Shown here: positions 12,618 through 29,820 of the stretch, one piece after another
Position numbering within the stretch: position 1 is the first letter of the stretch
Layout of the letters: each line of letters opens with the position of its first letter
Assembly (NCBI RefSeq): GCF_902686445.1
Contig: NC_062224.1
Span: forward strand, 20,067,123-20,131,122
Length of the DNA stretch: 64,000 nucleotides
Direction of reading: 5' to 3'
Origin: Sciurus carolinensis
Taxonomy: Eukaryota > Chordata > Mammalia > Rodentia > Sciuridae
Made by a program: the position numbers and the translations under genes
Notes under the pieces: model-generated
Databases searched by the model: none
Told to the model about the DNA's origin: nothing
The model's input: only the letters and a program-made list of their open reading frames with translations

Positions 12618-14216
12618 CTGTGCAAAACATATTAGAGAATGCATGATGATACTAAACTGGAGCTTATTACTTCTTTTGGCAATAGCTACAAGCTGGATAA
12701 GGATGGGAAAAAACCAAAGGAGCAAAAAGAGCTCAAAAAACGTTTATCAAGTCACATTAATCAAGTGCTTCCCAAAATGTTCTCTCTACTCTCTTCTGAC
12801 AACTATGGTTTCTATTCAAATAACGAGAAAACCAGTTTCGGCTCAGAGGCAGATACAGATGGACCCCATCTTTATTTCATGAGGTATCAACATTATAGGA
12901 ATTTAATCGCCTCCAAATGTATTATTTTTTAGAACAAAGTGCCCACAGTACTGAGAGGTTGTGGAAAACATGCCTAGTTTTGAGACCAGTAAGCAGAGTA
13001 TGTACCTGAGGCTCATGTACTCTCGTTTAATAACCACTAAGTATCTTGATCACAGGAATTAGCTTGCAAAATTAAAGCCACAGCAGTGTCCTCGATACAG
13101 CTCCTGATCATGTAGTTTCCAGTTGTTGCTTTGCCAATATCCTTTAAAACTGATTTCGCCTTAACTTGAAGATAAGGAGATAAGGTCTTCTTTATATATT
13201 TTTTCTCCCCCACCCCCATGCCAAGGTGAAAACCCTCACAAGAGCAATGCAGCCAGGAAAAAGGCATTTAGGTGGAGTTAAAAAGTCATAACTTGACCTT
13301 CTAATACCTCTCCCTGCTCTTTGGGGGGGCTTTTGCCCAACACTTTCAAATCAGCCCAGGACCCTATGTGAGTTTTGGTCTTTTGCAATCTGGTTGTGAA
13401 GAAGGACTCTTCTTTGAGTTAAAGGTGGAAACATCTCCTGGGACTCCATTTTCCTAATACCACTGATTATTTGTTAGGCCTACTCTGGCTTCCCCAGGTT
13501 TACTCTGGAGGTATATCAGAATCTTGGAAGAAACAGAGAACTATGTAGGGAACCACAAATCCCCATCCTTTCAATGAGTGGTCATGCTATTATCTTGAAT
13601 ATTTCATCTTAATTAATCTTGCTAGCATATTTATATTTAATCAAAATATGCAACGAATGAGAGAAGATAAGCAAGCAATCTCTAAATGTTGACAGTCCAA
13701 AAAAAAAAAAATTCAAAAAATTAGTATTGAGACTTCAAGTGTGTCTTACTGGTAAGACCCTGTATGCACTGCTCAAATTCCCAGGTCCATCCCATGTCAG
13801 TGACATGTCTGAATTCATGCTACAGGACATGCCACTACGTACCCGAGGCTAGCAAGCCCCTGGAGGACCTACAGATGTGCAAAGATGCTTCCCAGGAGAA
13901 CCCTTCACAGTTCCAGCGGGGGAAGGACTGGTGATGGTCTCTTCTGACACCTGCCAGAGGTTGGGAGGGCTCAACCCTTTTCTAAATCTCAAGTATGCTT
14001 TTCTAGGTCATCGGTCAGGGGCTGCTCAATGAAGGGTAAAGGAAAACAGGGCTTCAGGTACTTCAGGAAAGGAAAGTCACAAGTCCTGGAGGGCTTAGTG
14101 TGCTAGAGAGCAGACCTGAGTCACTGGGTGTCAGGTGCTCTGCCTCACTTTCTCTGACACTTCTCTTGCCTTCCTCTGGCTTCCTTCGACTCTTTGCTTA
14201 TACTTTTTCTTAGAAA

Positions 14217-14320
14217 TTAAATTTATTTTAACGGATGCACATTAATGGGGTACCAGGTGATGTTTCAATACATGTAGACACTGTGTCATCAGGTAAAATA
14301 TATTCATTTTCTCCGACATT
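14217..14320 (-). mobile_element. Ancient L1 3' UTR fragment
   Basis: The plus strand reads 'aatggggtaccaggtgatg' and 'tttcaatacatgtagacac', the complement of the old mammalian L1 3' UTR ('acacagtgt...catgtattgaaacatc'). It is short and diverged. Confidence 0.6.
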
Positions 14321-14445
14321 ATCATTCAAAATCCTTGTACTTCTTTTATGTCTGGCTTTGCGTTCTGACAGTCCAATAAATGTCAAATTCCCATGCCAGT
14401 CCATGTGGGGAAGGTTTCTTATTCACATTCATGTGCCCTAAAGTG

Positions 14446-14490
14446 AATCTTATATGTAGTAGATGCTTAATAAGTATCTGCTAAATGGAA
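14446..14490 (+). mobile_element. MIR-like fragment
   Basis: 'gtagtagatgcttaataagt' with following 'atctgctaaatgg' resembles the 3' end of MIR/LINE2-type elements ('taggtgctcaataaatgttt'). Very short. Confidence 0.4.
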
Positions 14491-15289
14491 AGCTAATCCC
14501 TCGTGTCCTCAGAAGATGGAAGCAGATACCATCTAACTGAACATCAGACTTCCTCATTAAATGAAATATCTACAAGTATAATTTAAATTCTGCAAGTAGC
14601 CATTTCTAGTAGTAAAATTGGTGTTTCTTTTTTCCATCTGTAATCAGTTTACATTTCTCTGGACTCCTGAGGTATGGGTGTTACAGATAACATCCATCCA
14701 CCTGTCCCTGAGGCATGCATGCAGTCACTTTGAAGTTTGCTGGACTGTTTTACAACCAGTAACAAGGAGAAACAAATCACTTGGATGTTACAGGCAAGGA
14801 CAAAGAGCATCTAGGTAGGTCTCTGAATACACAAAGAACTGAGGACACCAAATGCCTTTGCATGTCAGATAAACATTTGTGTTTGTCAAACAAGGAAAGA
14901 AGGCTGGACTGTGTGACGTAGAGAGAGTGTGAGTGAAGGTGAGGGGGAGGGATGGTAGGAAAATCATCAGAGTGTTGGGTGAGAGAAGACCAGGTGTGGC
15001 TGAGTGGGGAGAGAACACATCTCTTCTTCTATCCCATTCTTTCACCCTTTCTGTGGCCAGTTCTGATGTTAAAGTTGGGGCTGGAATGATCTTTACCTCC
15101 CTGGAGAATCAGTTGCTTGTCTTTTGATCAATTCATGTTTCACCACATAGGCAAAATCTAGGTATTTGTCCCCTCCTTAATCCTTATCATGAAGACAGGA
15201 ACTCTCCTTACTCTCTCCAAACTCCTTGCATATTTTAACTCAATTCAGTAGAAATGTATTTATGGGTATTTCTTTACCATATGTTGGCA

Positions 15290-15392
15290 GCAATTTTTTT
15301 TTTTCTCTCTCTCTGAGGCGTGGGGGATTCCAACCGTGGCCCTTGCGCATGCTAGGGAGCACTCTCCAAAACGAGCTATTTCATCAGCCCCC
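15290..15392 (-). mobile_element. ID-like SINE, diverged
   Basis: Poly-T on the plus strand, then 'ggattccaaccgtggccc', 'gcgcatgctagggagcac' and 'cgagctatttcatcagcccc'. This is the complement of the ID layout (ctcag...box A, gcttgc, box B). Confidence 0.6.
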
Positions 15393-15937
15393 GACTGGGA
15401 GCAATTTGATAAGGATTTTGTTTCATTTATCCGTGTGTGTCCACTGCCTAACATAAAGCCTGCTGAATAAATAAGTTCAGGTGGATCTGCTAAGATGCAC
15501 TTGGAAATATTCATAAGAAGTCTCAGAAGTAGAAGGGCAGCTGGTGATTATGATTTAGTGGCCACTGGTATATTGATTCTTAAGACCACAGGAATAAATG
15601 TGTGGGCCCAGGGACATAGTTTAGATGAGGAGGGATATTTGAATATGGGGAGAGGAAGAGTGATTATTCAAAGGACATTCAGTCTTTGGAACAGAACTAC
15701 TTCCAGAGAGCAGTCTGGTAGAGGCCAGGGGGAGCCAAAACACTCTGGGAAGGAAAGTGCGAGATACTGATGAACTCCCAGCTGAGATAAGAGCACAAGG
15801 GTGGCCCCTGGGTGCTCACTGACATTTTATGGGTCAGTACCTGGTTAGCATGAGAGAGACTGTGAACGTTGTTCTATGACCTTATAGGTTTGAAAAACCT
15901 TTATTTCAAAACCACACAAGAAAGAACATCATCCTAC

Positions 15938-16061
15938 CTCTTATTTTCAGAGTTTTTCTTGTAGTCAAGGTCTTGATCACACGTCTGGATAGTTGCTCCT
16001 ACTGTGTTTTTCATGTTAATCATTTCTTTTCTTTGTTTCCTGGCTAGATGTCCTCTTGCAG
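15938..16061 (-). CDS. MYO3A: MYO3A exon w12: second IQ motif and start of tail
   Basis: 124 nt, phase 1 in (acceptor TTTCAG) and phase 2 out (donor GTAGGA). It completes the Ala codon and then reads [40 protein letters not shown]. With the end of the preceding exon this makes [17 protein letters not shown], the second neck IQ motif. The remainder is low-complexity tail. It was found by splice phase and family knowledge, since no long open frame marks it. Confidence 0.95.
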
Positions 16062-17973
<1,912 letters not shown>

Positions 17974-18307
17974 CTATGCTTTGAAGAACAAATAGGCTGT
18001 ATACTCAATCTCTTTAGATTCTGGAAACCACTATCTTTTGCTTCTTTGGCCTGGGCGTTGCTCAGACAGCATAGATTTTTACACCCTAAGAAAAGCATGC
18101 TCTGAGAAAGAAGCAGAAGATGGCAATGATAGGGCTTATTTATAACAGGAAATTTTAGGTTCTGTTGGATGCACTAGTAAGAGTGAGGATATTGAACTCT
18201 TTTAGCAAAATTTTAACATCACATATCCTGGGTTAAGCTAATTTTTATACTTTAAAAAAAAAGAAGACAAAGATAATTCCCAAGGACAATACAGTTATTT
18301 GTTTGTC

Positions 18308-18405
18308 AACGTTTATTTAGATCTCTTATGTGTAGTTATCTGGTGGGGATATAAAGATGAATAAAACAGGGGCTCTGTCCTTTAGAGGCTCTTAGGATTG
18401 TCAGT
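18308..18405 (+). mobile_element. LINE2/MIR-type fossil fragment
   Basis: 'gtggggatataaagatgaat' followed by 'aaaacaggggctctgtcctt' and 'agaggctcttag' matches the conserved core of ancient LINE2-type elements ('ggggatacagcagtgaac...ctgccctcatggagctta'). Confidence 0.5.
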
Positions 18406-20418
18406 GGAAGGTGTAAGGCAGAGAGAGGGACCCAGGCTGATTTAATTAGCCCAGTAAATCCTGAGGTTTCAATTCTGTGACTATTTCAAAGAAATTGACA
18501 TAGATGCATTAAAATACATTGGGAATCATAATCTAGAGCTTATATATACTTTACATATATTTTGTATATGTGGAAATATATATATATGTATATATATATA
18601 CACTTTGAAATACTCTAATCATTCACTTGCTTTTCTTAAAAGAATAGAACTCTAAAAACATACTATTTACTTCAAAAGTTAACATAAGTGGTATATTTGT
18701 TGCTCAATTTAAGTTTTTATATGTATCTCACATCTGGGAGGATGGGACTTATATATTAACAATGTTCTCACTAGATCCAAAGCCACCTTGTGGAAAGGAG
18801 GGCTGACTTTGGGTCACTGGGAACAGGGAAGGGGCATGAAGGCCTGAGTGTTCTTCTCATCTAAGAATTTCTAGTTTCCCCATTCTCCATAATGAAATAA
18901 AAAGGTTTTTTTTTTTTTTTCTGATGGATAAATTTACTAATAAAGGTCACTTCAAAGAGTTTATTGAATCTATCAAGAAAGGCACTTAAATTCAAAGTTT
19001 ATGGCTGAGTCATGACACCTGGTAACCCTGCTTGTAGTTCCATTGAACTTGAAAGCTTGGTACCCACATACAAATAGTTTGGTATTATAGATTTTGCTTG
19101 AATTCAGTTTTAATTGTAACAGGACTCTACATGTTAATATATTGCATCCATTCTGCTGTTGACAATTCATTTAAAATTCAATCTGTTTGAAAAGGTCATC
19201 ATTTTTTTGCATAGCATTAGAAATGTCCTCATATTAAATACTTTTATCCATGTTAATGAATTGGAAAAGGTGAAGTGGAAAAATACAAATAGCTTTAAAA
19301 TGCTACTTAAATATCATGCAGAACTGGGATGGCAAAGGGCCTTTTTATAAGTTAAAACTCCATTTGAAGTTAAGCATGTGTTTCAGACCATAAATGATGA
19401 GATTTCAGCCTGATGGAATTCATTTTTGTGAATATCTAAAAGAAAACAGTGTGAATAAAAATACGTATCTTTTCAATGCCAGAATCTCCCCTGTCTACAT
19501 ATTAAAGTAAATATGGATTACTGAATATGTAGGGCATTGAGTCTAAGATAGACATGTTTTTAAAATCTCTTACATTGTTACAGGACTAACACCTCATCTG
19601 AACATTATGAAAATTCTCTCCCAATCTTCCTACCCACAAGAAACAAAACAAGTTTCTCTGCAAATGTGGAAGTTTGTCCTGGCACTGCGGTGGTGTGTCT
19701 GATAAGAATTATTTTAAATGGCCAATCTATGAATATCTCTTCACTTATGCTCAGCCCATTTTGTTATCCTCCCCAGTGAGGCATTTAGCATGCCCTCAGA
19801 TACTTTTAGTGTGCACTGGTACCTGTTTATTTCCTTATCCTTATCTTGTGATGCTATGAGGATACCTGAAAATCCCAATGAATCTTTTCTCCAGATAGCT
19901 ACCATCTTATTTCCATCTTCAAGATGAGTTATAATTTTCTACTTTATTCTCTAAGGGATTAAATAGGATAAGATCTCACAGGTTCTCAGAGATAAAAAAC
20001 ATACCAATACCAACACACATGGAGCAAGTCCAATAATAATGGTGAATATTTTACTCCAGATAAATTTCAAAGTATATAATAGAAGAAAACTTGAGAATCA
20101 AGAAAAAAAAAAAAAAAGAAAAGAAAAATAGGACTTCTATTTTGATTACTTTGATTCTCTACAGCTTTTTGACTCTATTTGTTGGTGATTACAATACAAA
20201 ATTATTGTCTATTTTCAGTACTATTTGAAGTAAAGTGTATTCATGATAAGTTTCATTTGCTTTGGATAAATCTCTGAGGTAAATTTTTCTTGCATTTCTT
20301 TAAAGAAACCTTTTGAAGAACACAAGTATTTAATTTTGATAAAGGAAATCTTTATGAATTTGTAAATTTCTATCTCCTTTAAAACAGGGATTCATAAAAA
20401 GTCATAATACTTTCCTTT

Positions 20419-20511
20419 TTTTTTTTTTTTTTCAGTTCTGGGGATCAAATCCAGGGCTTCAAGCATGCCAGACAAGTGTTCTACCAACAAGCTACATCTA
20501 TCCCTAAAATA
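20419..20511 (-). mobile_element. ID-like SINE
   Basis: Poly-T (20419-20432), then 'ctggggatcaaatccaggg' (complement of box B), 'caagcatgccagacaagtgt' and 'ctaccaacaagctacatcta' (complement of box A). It lies about 70 bp from the donor of exon w10. Confidence 0.75.
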
Positions 20512-20583
20512 CTTTCAATAACTGTAAAATATTATATTTCTCAATAAATCATTGTTTCCCAAGAGAATTACATGACGTGTTAC

Positions 20584-20695
20584 TTTTGTTTTTCCCAGAG
20601 CCCAGTTATCAAGGCCAGCTTTTTCCAAGATGGTGGCACAGATGTCAGGGCTCACGGGAGGCTCTTCACTGGACTTGAAGCAGAGAACATAGTAC
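20584..20695 (-). CDS. MYO3A: MYO3A exon w10: converter
   Basis: 112 nt, phase 2 in (acceptor TTTTCAG) and phase 0 out (donor GTAACA, weaker than the others). After the completed Arg codon it encodes [20 protein letters not shown], then [21 protein letters not shown]...I...GL....LGKTKVFL is the converter that leads to the lever arm, and the V of KVFL opens the next exon. Confidence 0.96.
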
Positions 20696-21002
20696 CTGAA
20701 AACAGGAAAAAGGGAGGGTTAGCACCTTTCCATGGTCCAACATCTCTGCAGCCTGGTGGCCACTCTAACCTTTGTCCTGGGGAGGGGAACAGAATCCCAC
20801 ACTAAATGCAGGGGACACTGTAGGAATTCTCAGAGAAGCTCTGAAACACATAAATTCCACACCAATATATGATCAAACCAAACTATTTGTATAAACCTGA
20901 GTGTTGGTTTTCGTTGTTGTGATTGGTTTTCAATGAAACTCTTGTCATGCAAAACAACAAAAAAAAGTTTGTTAGTATTTATTTAGTTTTTAATTCTTTT
21001 AA

Positions 21003-21094
21003 TTCTTTTTTTTTTATTTTTACAGACTGCATTTTGGTTCATTGTAAACAAATGGGATGCATCTTTTTGTTTCTACGGTTGTGCATGATGTAGA
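21003..21094 (-). mobile_element. L1 3' tail, very short insertion
   Basis: Poly-T then 'acagactgcattttggttca' through 'gttgtgcatgatgtagag', the complement of the last ~90 bp of the L1 3' UTR seen elsewhere in the window. Confidence 0.85.
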
Positions 21095-21239
21095 GGAAAC
21101 TCTCTGGGCACTACGAGCAGAAGGATTGCAGAGGGAAAGCTTTTATTCTTTAGTCACTTTCCTAACAACACAGGAAGCTGATCTTAAAATTGGGTGAAGG
21201 GGTTAAATTCTACCTTACCTTCCCACCACTGAATACACA

Positions 21240-21560
21240 GCTTCCATCTTTGTTTTCCCTTGAGTTACACTGTCTCTCCTGCTGGAGGTTTTTGCTGTTG
21301 AATTAATCCGTCAACAGTTGAGGGAGGAAGGAAGGAAGGGGTTAATGCAGGAAAGAACTGAAAGAGTCTTCCATTTCCTCTGTCCTTTGTTCCCTGGCTG
21401 CCAGGAGGTAAATGGTTTTGCTCCAGCTCATGAGTATGGTGTACTGCCACAGGCCCAAAGCAATGGGGTCAGTTGATCTTGGACTGAAACTCCAAAACTG
21501 TGAGCCAGAAGGAACTCTTTCCCTTTAAAAGTTGATCATCTCAGGTATCCCTTAGCCTGG
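21240..21560 (+). mobile_element. MaLR-type LTR fragment
   Basis: It ends with 'cttggactgaaactccaaa', 'actgtgagccagaaggaact' and 'aaaagttgatcatctcaggt'. This matches the 3' half of the same element at 26784-27190 and 54733-55125. The 'aactgtgagcc...aaac..ttcc' signature is that of MST/MT-like ERVL-MaLR LTRs. Ancient, no coding capacity. Confidence 0.5.
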
Positions 21561-23041
21561 TGTCTAGTGCAAAGTAAGTTCAGGTGTGTATCTTCCCTTA
21601 AGACTATTTTCTTGTCACAAAACAGAAGAGTTTATCTACAATGGATCAGATAAAATGCCTGAGGAATTCTGCACCCTGTGAGGAGGGTTAGTCAAAACTA
21701 AGGCAGGGGCAGAGGAAAGCTATTGAAGTTCTATTTACACCCTCACAAGATCTTTGCAAATTGTTCTGCTTTCCTAAGAGTGCATGCCAATTTGGATGAC
21801 AGCTTTCAAATCAGTGACAGAGAAAAGGTTTAGCTTTTTATTTCTGGAACTTCCTGTTATTCAGAACAGCTATTCATGTGTTTTCTAAATACTGAGATTT
21901 TTTTCCCCCCTCTTCCTTATTTATCATGGAATAATTTGCTATTGTATAATAACATAGGACTTTGGAATATTTTAAAGAATTTATTCTCATTTCTGATCTA
22001 ATAAATAAGTTCCTTGGAATGACAACATTGCCAACACAATAGATTTAGTTCTCCTTATGGTTCACATTCTAAAACATGGTTTTTTCAGGAAATATAAAGT
22101 TAGCCTCTGGCAGTGAAGGCTCTCTCTCCATAATTTTAATTCCATTGTTTTCCTCATTTTATTTTCTGTCACTTCCTAATACCCACTCTGGCAATCTAGT
22201 CCAATCCAGGTCATGTTAGCTTTTGGCACACCAGCTTGAACACCAAGACCTTCTTGTTTTCTCCATGTCAAATCCTAGTTTGAGCCCTTTTCTTAATAAC
22301 CCAGAGATTACTCTTTCCCTCCTCTCTCCTCCTGAGTGTACCATCTTCTTGGACTTCGCATTTATTACCTTGCATTGTCTCATTAACTTTCCGTGTCGTT
22401 ATCTCTGATGACCCTAAGTGAATTGTCAATTCTTGAAGATGATGCCGGTTTTAAAATTCTGTGCCTCTCACAGTTTTAGCACCAGTGGCTTATTTATACA
22501 CATACACAAACAAAATCATTGACATTTAAGGGGGATTATATTAATATTATTTTACCAATATTTATATTAATAATTAAGCAAGGCACAGGTCTGCTCTCCC
22601 AAAACATGTCATGCATGATAATAGGTTCAAACTTTAATTTGAATTTGAAAATTTGAAACTCTTTGGTATCTAGTATTTTGCTTTCAAGGACAGAATGGAG
22701 AATTTGCATATGGGACAATAAGAAATTTCAGTGCATTTTATTTCCTACTGTGGATACAGAATTGGGTCTGGTCTGAAGGAAGTAGTCAATGATTAGATCT
22801 GGCTGTATGTATGAATTCTAAAACTTAAAGTTTTAAAGTTGGCTTTAAAGTACTATAAGCATTCTTAATAAAAGCTACCATATTGATATCATTTTGATAA
22901 CCACCAGGAAAAATGGTTGGGTTTTCTTGATTTCAAAGTATTTCAAATGACTACCTTTCTTTCCTTTTCCAGGTCTCTAAAGAAAAAAAATCACAAATTA
23001 CCATGAATTACCAAAAATATAAGTCAGCAGAAAGAATTAGA

Positions 23042-23244
23042 ATTCTCAGTGGGTGCAGTGGAGCATGCCTGTAATCCCACTGGCTTGGGAAGCTGAGGAA
23101 GAAGGATCACAAGTTCAAAGTCAGCCTCAGCAACTTAGCAAGACCTCACATCAATCTAGAAAATAAAAAAAGGGCTGGAGATGTGGCTCATTGGTTAAGC
23201 ACCACTGGGTTAAATCCCTGGTACCAAAAAAAAAAAAAAAAAAA
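23042..23244 (+). mobile_element. B1-dID composite SINE
   Basis: B1 part ('gcatgcctgtaatcccactg', 'agttcaaagtcagcctcagc') followed by a short A-rich linker and an ID part ('gggctggagatgtggctcat', 'ggttaaatccctggtacc') and then a poly-A. A complete dimer. Confidence 0.92.
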
Positions 23245-23845
23245 TTCTCATTACCTTTAGTTTCTTAATAATGCCTGATACAAGATGACTTACTTTTTTT
23301 TTTTTTTAAGTGGGGGAAGAAATCAGAAATCACTGCTTGTTGTACAATCACAAAACAAGGTTTTGCTTTGCTCCTCGTATTCATTCATACACTTTGAAAA
23401 AGGCTGGAATGTTATAAATAGAGACTTCTTTAAACACTAGGTTTTACCTGAACATTGTAATAGAATTCAACTTTGGAAATAAAAGTCTCTTTAAATTTAA
23501 TGAACATGAGAAATCAAAGAATTGATAACGATCAGAAACTTAGGCTTTCAAAATCTGTTATTAAATAATAAGATAGTTAACCTTTACATTACCATTAGTG
23601 AATTACTTAATAAAGCTACTATGTAGCTTAATTAATTTAATGGTAAAAAGGACTCCTTTTACTTAATTGATAATTTTTTAATTAAAAGTGTTAATTGACA
23701 TATAAGCTGGCTAAATCACCTTCAGAGACAGTGTCTGCTTTGATAACTATGATCATCCTCTCAGATAGTCCTGGTAGATACAGTAGGTGGGAAAATGAGT
23801 TTCCATACGGACTGAGGTTTCTCCACTCAGTACTGCTGATATTGG

Positions 23846-24050
23846 GGTTGGATAATTCTTTGTTGTGGGGGTCGGGGGCACCCTGTACGTTGTAGAATGG
23901 GTGTTGAGCAGCATCCTGGGACTCTACCCACTAGATGCCAGTAGAATCTCCCCGCTCCAGGTGTGACAGACAAAAACAATTCCAGACATTGCCAAGTGTC
24001 TTTTGAGGGGCAAAACTTCTCCTAGTTGAGAACTGCTCCCATAGCCCAGA
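23846..24050 (-). mobile_element. MER20 (hAT-Charlie DNA transposon)
   Basis: The plus strand reads the complement of MER20: 'ggataattctttgttgtggg', 'cccactagatgccagtagaa', 'ccagacattgccaagtgtc', ending 'agttgagaactgctcc'. Non-autonomous, ancient and inactive. Confidence 0.8.
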
Positions 24051-24328
24051 GATCATACCTGAGCTGGGGGGAAAACCTGGATCTTCCAGAACTTCAGGAC
24101 CTTTGACCTTCTTGCCTTTGCCTTGTGTTTTCTGCTACCACAGAGGACCTCCAAGCTGACAGGAGAATCTCCCAGCCTCAGTCAACAGCTACCTGCTCTT
24201 TCGAAAGCGTGATCATCTGCATGAACAAATGTCTCCTTCCTAGACCACCTAAATAACTCTTTCCTATAATTCACCTAGAGAATTTTTATATCAACGGTAT
24301 CATGGAAACTTAAAAAGAAATCCACCTA

Positions 24329-27228
<2,900 letters not shown>

Positions 27229-27306
27229 TCGAAAATATGATGCGACCGTTTGTGTTTTCATATTGGTTGTTTCACAGGCATGTGGTATGGCTTCTCCAGT
27301 TTCACC
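27229..27306 (-). CDS. MYO3A: MYO3A exon w8: loop 2, second part
   Basis: 78 nt, exactly 26 codons, phase 0 on both sides. The acceptor ends CTTCTTAG and the donor is GTAAGC. The peptide is [20 protein letters not shown], then VASYFR. The end of the exon, TVASYFR, rejoins the conserved motor core that continues as YSLMDLL in the next exon. Threonines in the GETGEA and CETTN parts are candidates for the kinase autophosphorylation sites known in loop 2 of this protein. Confidence 0.95.
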
Positions 27307-27687
27307 CTAAGAAGATCAAGAAAGACAGTGAGGTCTCAGGACGATGTGGCATTTTCCCTGAAGGTTCTCATACATCAACCCACAAAACATTGACATTTGT
27401 GCTTTAAGATAATTGTTTTGTTAATTGCATTGGCATTTCAATTAGTCTTGTGTACAATGTGAATATTATCAACCGTAGCTGATGCAAACATTTTTTAGTT
27501 GATCTCAATATAACATTTAAAATTACCTATAAGAGAAGAGTTAGGAATGTATCAGAAATACTAGATTATTTTAGTCATTAGTGGTAACAAGTAACACTAA
27601 GGAAAAACTGTTTTTTAAGAGCACCCAAATATTGCCAAAGATTAGATTTTAGAATCACTATCATGAAAAACAAATGCGTTTCCTTAC
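27307..27687 (-). other. MYO3A intron between w7 and w8 (short)
   Basis: 381 bp, the shortest intron in the window, separating the two loop 2 exons. No repeat seen. Confidence 0.85.
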
Positions 27688-27767
27688 CTTTGTCAGGGTA
27701 ATTGATTTTTCTGAAGTCCTTCTTTTATAGTTTATTTTATTTTTAGTTTTAGAGAGTGGCAGGTTAC
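27688..27767 (-). CDS. MYO3A: MYO3A exon w7: actin-binding loop 2, first part
   Basis: An 80-nt exon, phase 1 in (acceptor CCATAG) and phase 0 out (before GTAAGG). It encodes NLPLSKTKNKINYKRRTSEK, then SITLTK. It was identified because the exons on both sides require a piece of 3n+2 bases here, and this segment fits in length, phase, splice sites and content. Loop 2 of class III myosins is an insert that the kinase domain autophosphorylates on threonine to lower actin affinity (known for human MYO3A). The stretch is strongly basic, with seven Lys and two Arg in 26 residues. Its sequence is the most divergent of all exons here from the human protein as I recall it. Confidence 0.9.
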
Positions 27768-27956
27768 CTATGGGAATGTAGATAAAATTAATTAATCTTT
27801 TAGAATCCCTAATGGCTAGATGGTTTTTCCCATTTGGTTAAAATAAGCATGCTGATTCTGCAATATTTAGAATCAGATGCTTGGTTAACTATTTATTGCG
27901 ACAAAGACAAAATAACGTTACATGAAAATTGACAACAAACCTTATATTCAGAAGAA

Positions 27957-28218
27957 AAAAAATATCAAAAAATAAACACCAAATCCCTCCAGCTTGGAAA
28001 ACAGAAGTAGAACAGCATCCACAAAAAGTCCATAGCTAACATCATACTGAATGGTGAAAGACTAAGATCAGGAAAAAGGCAAGAACCCTCACTCTCACCC
28101 CTTGTGATCCTAGTCAGCACAACCAATGAGGAAGAAGGGATAAGAAGGAGACAGACTAAAGGAAGAGCAACAGTCTCTATAGATGACATGATTGTCTGTG
28201 TAGAAAATTGTACAGATT
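27957..28218 (+). mobile_element. Old L1 ORF2 fragment, left part of a split element
   Basis: Decayed plus-strand L1 reverse transcriptase sequence. 'aacatcatactgaatggtga' and 'atagatgacatgattgtctg' correspond to the 'NIILNGE' and '[FY]xDDM' parts of L1 ORF2. The catalytic motif is damaged (Ile before the two Asp). The same old element appears to resume at about 29925. Confidence 0.75.
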
Positions 28219-29820
28219 GTTTGTTTTCTTGGTGTTAAGTTTTTGAGTTCTTCATATATCATGGAGATTAGTGTTGTAGCTGAGGTATGTGTGGTAAGGA
28301 TTTTCTCCCATTCTGTAGGTGCTCTGTTCATGTTCTTGATTGTTTCCTTTGCTGAGAAGCAGCTTTTTAGTTTGATGCCATCCCATTTATATCTCCATCC
28401 CATGATGGAGAATTGGGCCTACTTTTTCTTCTAGTAGGTGCAGCATCTCTGGTTGAATGCCTAGATCTTTGATCCACTTTGAGTTGAGTTTGGTGCAGGG
28501 TGAGATACAGGAGTTCAATTTCAATCTACTAATATGGATTTCCAGTTTTCCCAGCATCATTTATTTGAAGCAGCAATCTCTTCTCCAATTTTTTTTTTTT
28601 TTTTTTTGGTGCTGGGGATTGAACCCAGGGCCCTGTGCTTGCAAGGCAAGCACTTTACCAACTGAGCTATCTCCCCAGCCCCTCCAATGTATTTTTATGG
28701 TACCTTTGTCTAGTATGAGATAACTGTATTTATGTGGGTTTGTCCGTGTGTCTTCTATTCCGTTCCATTGGTCTTCAATTCTATTTTTGTGCCAATACTG
28801 TGCCATTTTTGTGGCTATAGCTCTGTAGTATTATTTAAAGTCTGGTATTGTGATGCCTCCTACATTACTTTTCTGTCTAAGAATTGCTGTAGGTATTCTG
28901 AGCCTCTTATTTTTCCCAATGAATTTTGAAGAAGAAATACAAATGGTCAAAAAATATATGAAAAACTGTTTAACATCACTAAGAATTAGAGAAATGCAAA
29001 TTAAAACTACACTGAGATTCCATCTCACTCCAGTCAGAATGGCAATTATCAAGAATACAAGTAACATAAATGTTGGTGAGAATGTGGAGGAAAAGGTTCA
29101 CTCATACATTGCTGGTGGGAATGCAAATTGGTGCAGCTATTCCGGAAAGGAGTAAGGAAATTCTTTAGAAAACTTGGAATGGAACCACCATTTGACCCAG
29201 TTATCCCACTCCTCGGCTTATACCCAAAGGACTTAAAGTCAGCATACTACAGTGATGCAGTCACATCAATGTTTATAGCAGCTCAAATCAAAATAGCCAA
29301 GCTATGAAACCAACCTAGGTGCCCCTCAACAGATGAATGGATAAAGAAAATTTGGTAAATATATAAAATGGAATATTACTTGGCCATAAATAAGACTGAA
29401 ACTATGGCATTTGCTGGTAAATGGATGGAATTGTAGGCTATCATGCTAAATGAACTAAGCCAATCCCTGCAAACCAAAGGCTGAATGTTTTCTCTGATAT
29501 GTGGATGCAAACCCATAACAAGGGACGGTAGAGAGGGGAAGTATAGAAGTTCATTGGATTAGACAAAGGAGAATGAAAGGAAGCGGGGGGAATGGGAATA
29601 GGAAAGACAATAGATTGAATCAGACGTAACTTTCCTATGTTCATATGTGAATACACGGCCAGCATAACCACATCATGTTCAACCACAAAGATGGTATCAA
29701 AATTGTAATGGATTGCTTGCTCTCCATGTAAGTATAGTATGTTAAAATACACCCTGCTGTCAGAGTGTATCTAAAACAACAAATTTTTAAAATTGTAAAA
29801 AAAAAAAAAAAAAAAAAAGA
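28219..29820 (+). mobile_element. L1 with 5' inversion (twin priming)
   Basis: 28219-28924 is L1 ORF2 in minus orientation (read leftward: [19 protein letters not shown], then later WYWHKNR-like and PTEWEKI parts). 28925-29820 continues ORF2 and the 3' UTR in plus orientation and ends in poly-A. The minus part stops near the codons where the plus part begins. This is the structure left by twin-primed reverse transcription. It sits inside an older L1 and holds an ID SINE. Confidence 0.85.
28589..28681 (-). mobile_element. ID SINE inserted in the L1
   Basis: Poly-T (28589-28609), then 'ggtgctggggattgaaccca', 'cttgcaaggcaagcacttta' and 'ccaactgagctatctcccca'. A well-preserved ID unit with short flanking ctccaa repeats (28583-28588 and 28682-28687). 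The interrupted L1 reads through after removing it, so it is younger than the L1. Confidence 0.92.

Larger units (their letters stand above)
12618..15937 (-). other. MYO3A intron between w12 and w13
   Basis: 3320 bp. It holds an old L1 3' UTR fragment near 14.2 kb, a MIR-like piece at 14446-14490 and an ID-like SINE at 15290-15392. The rest, including a GC-richer part at 13745-13990, is unassigned. Confidence 0.7.
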
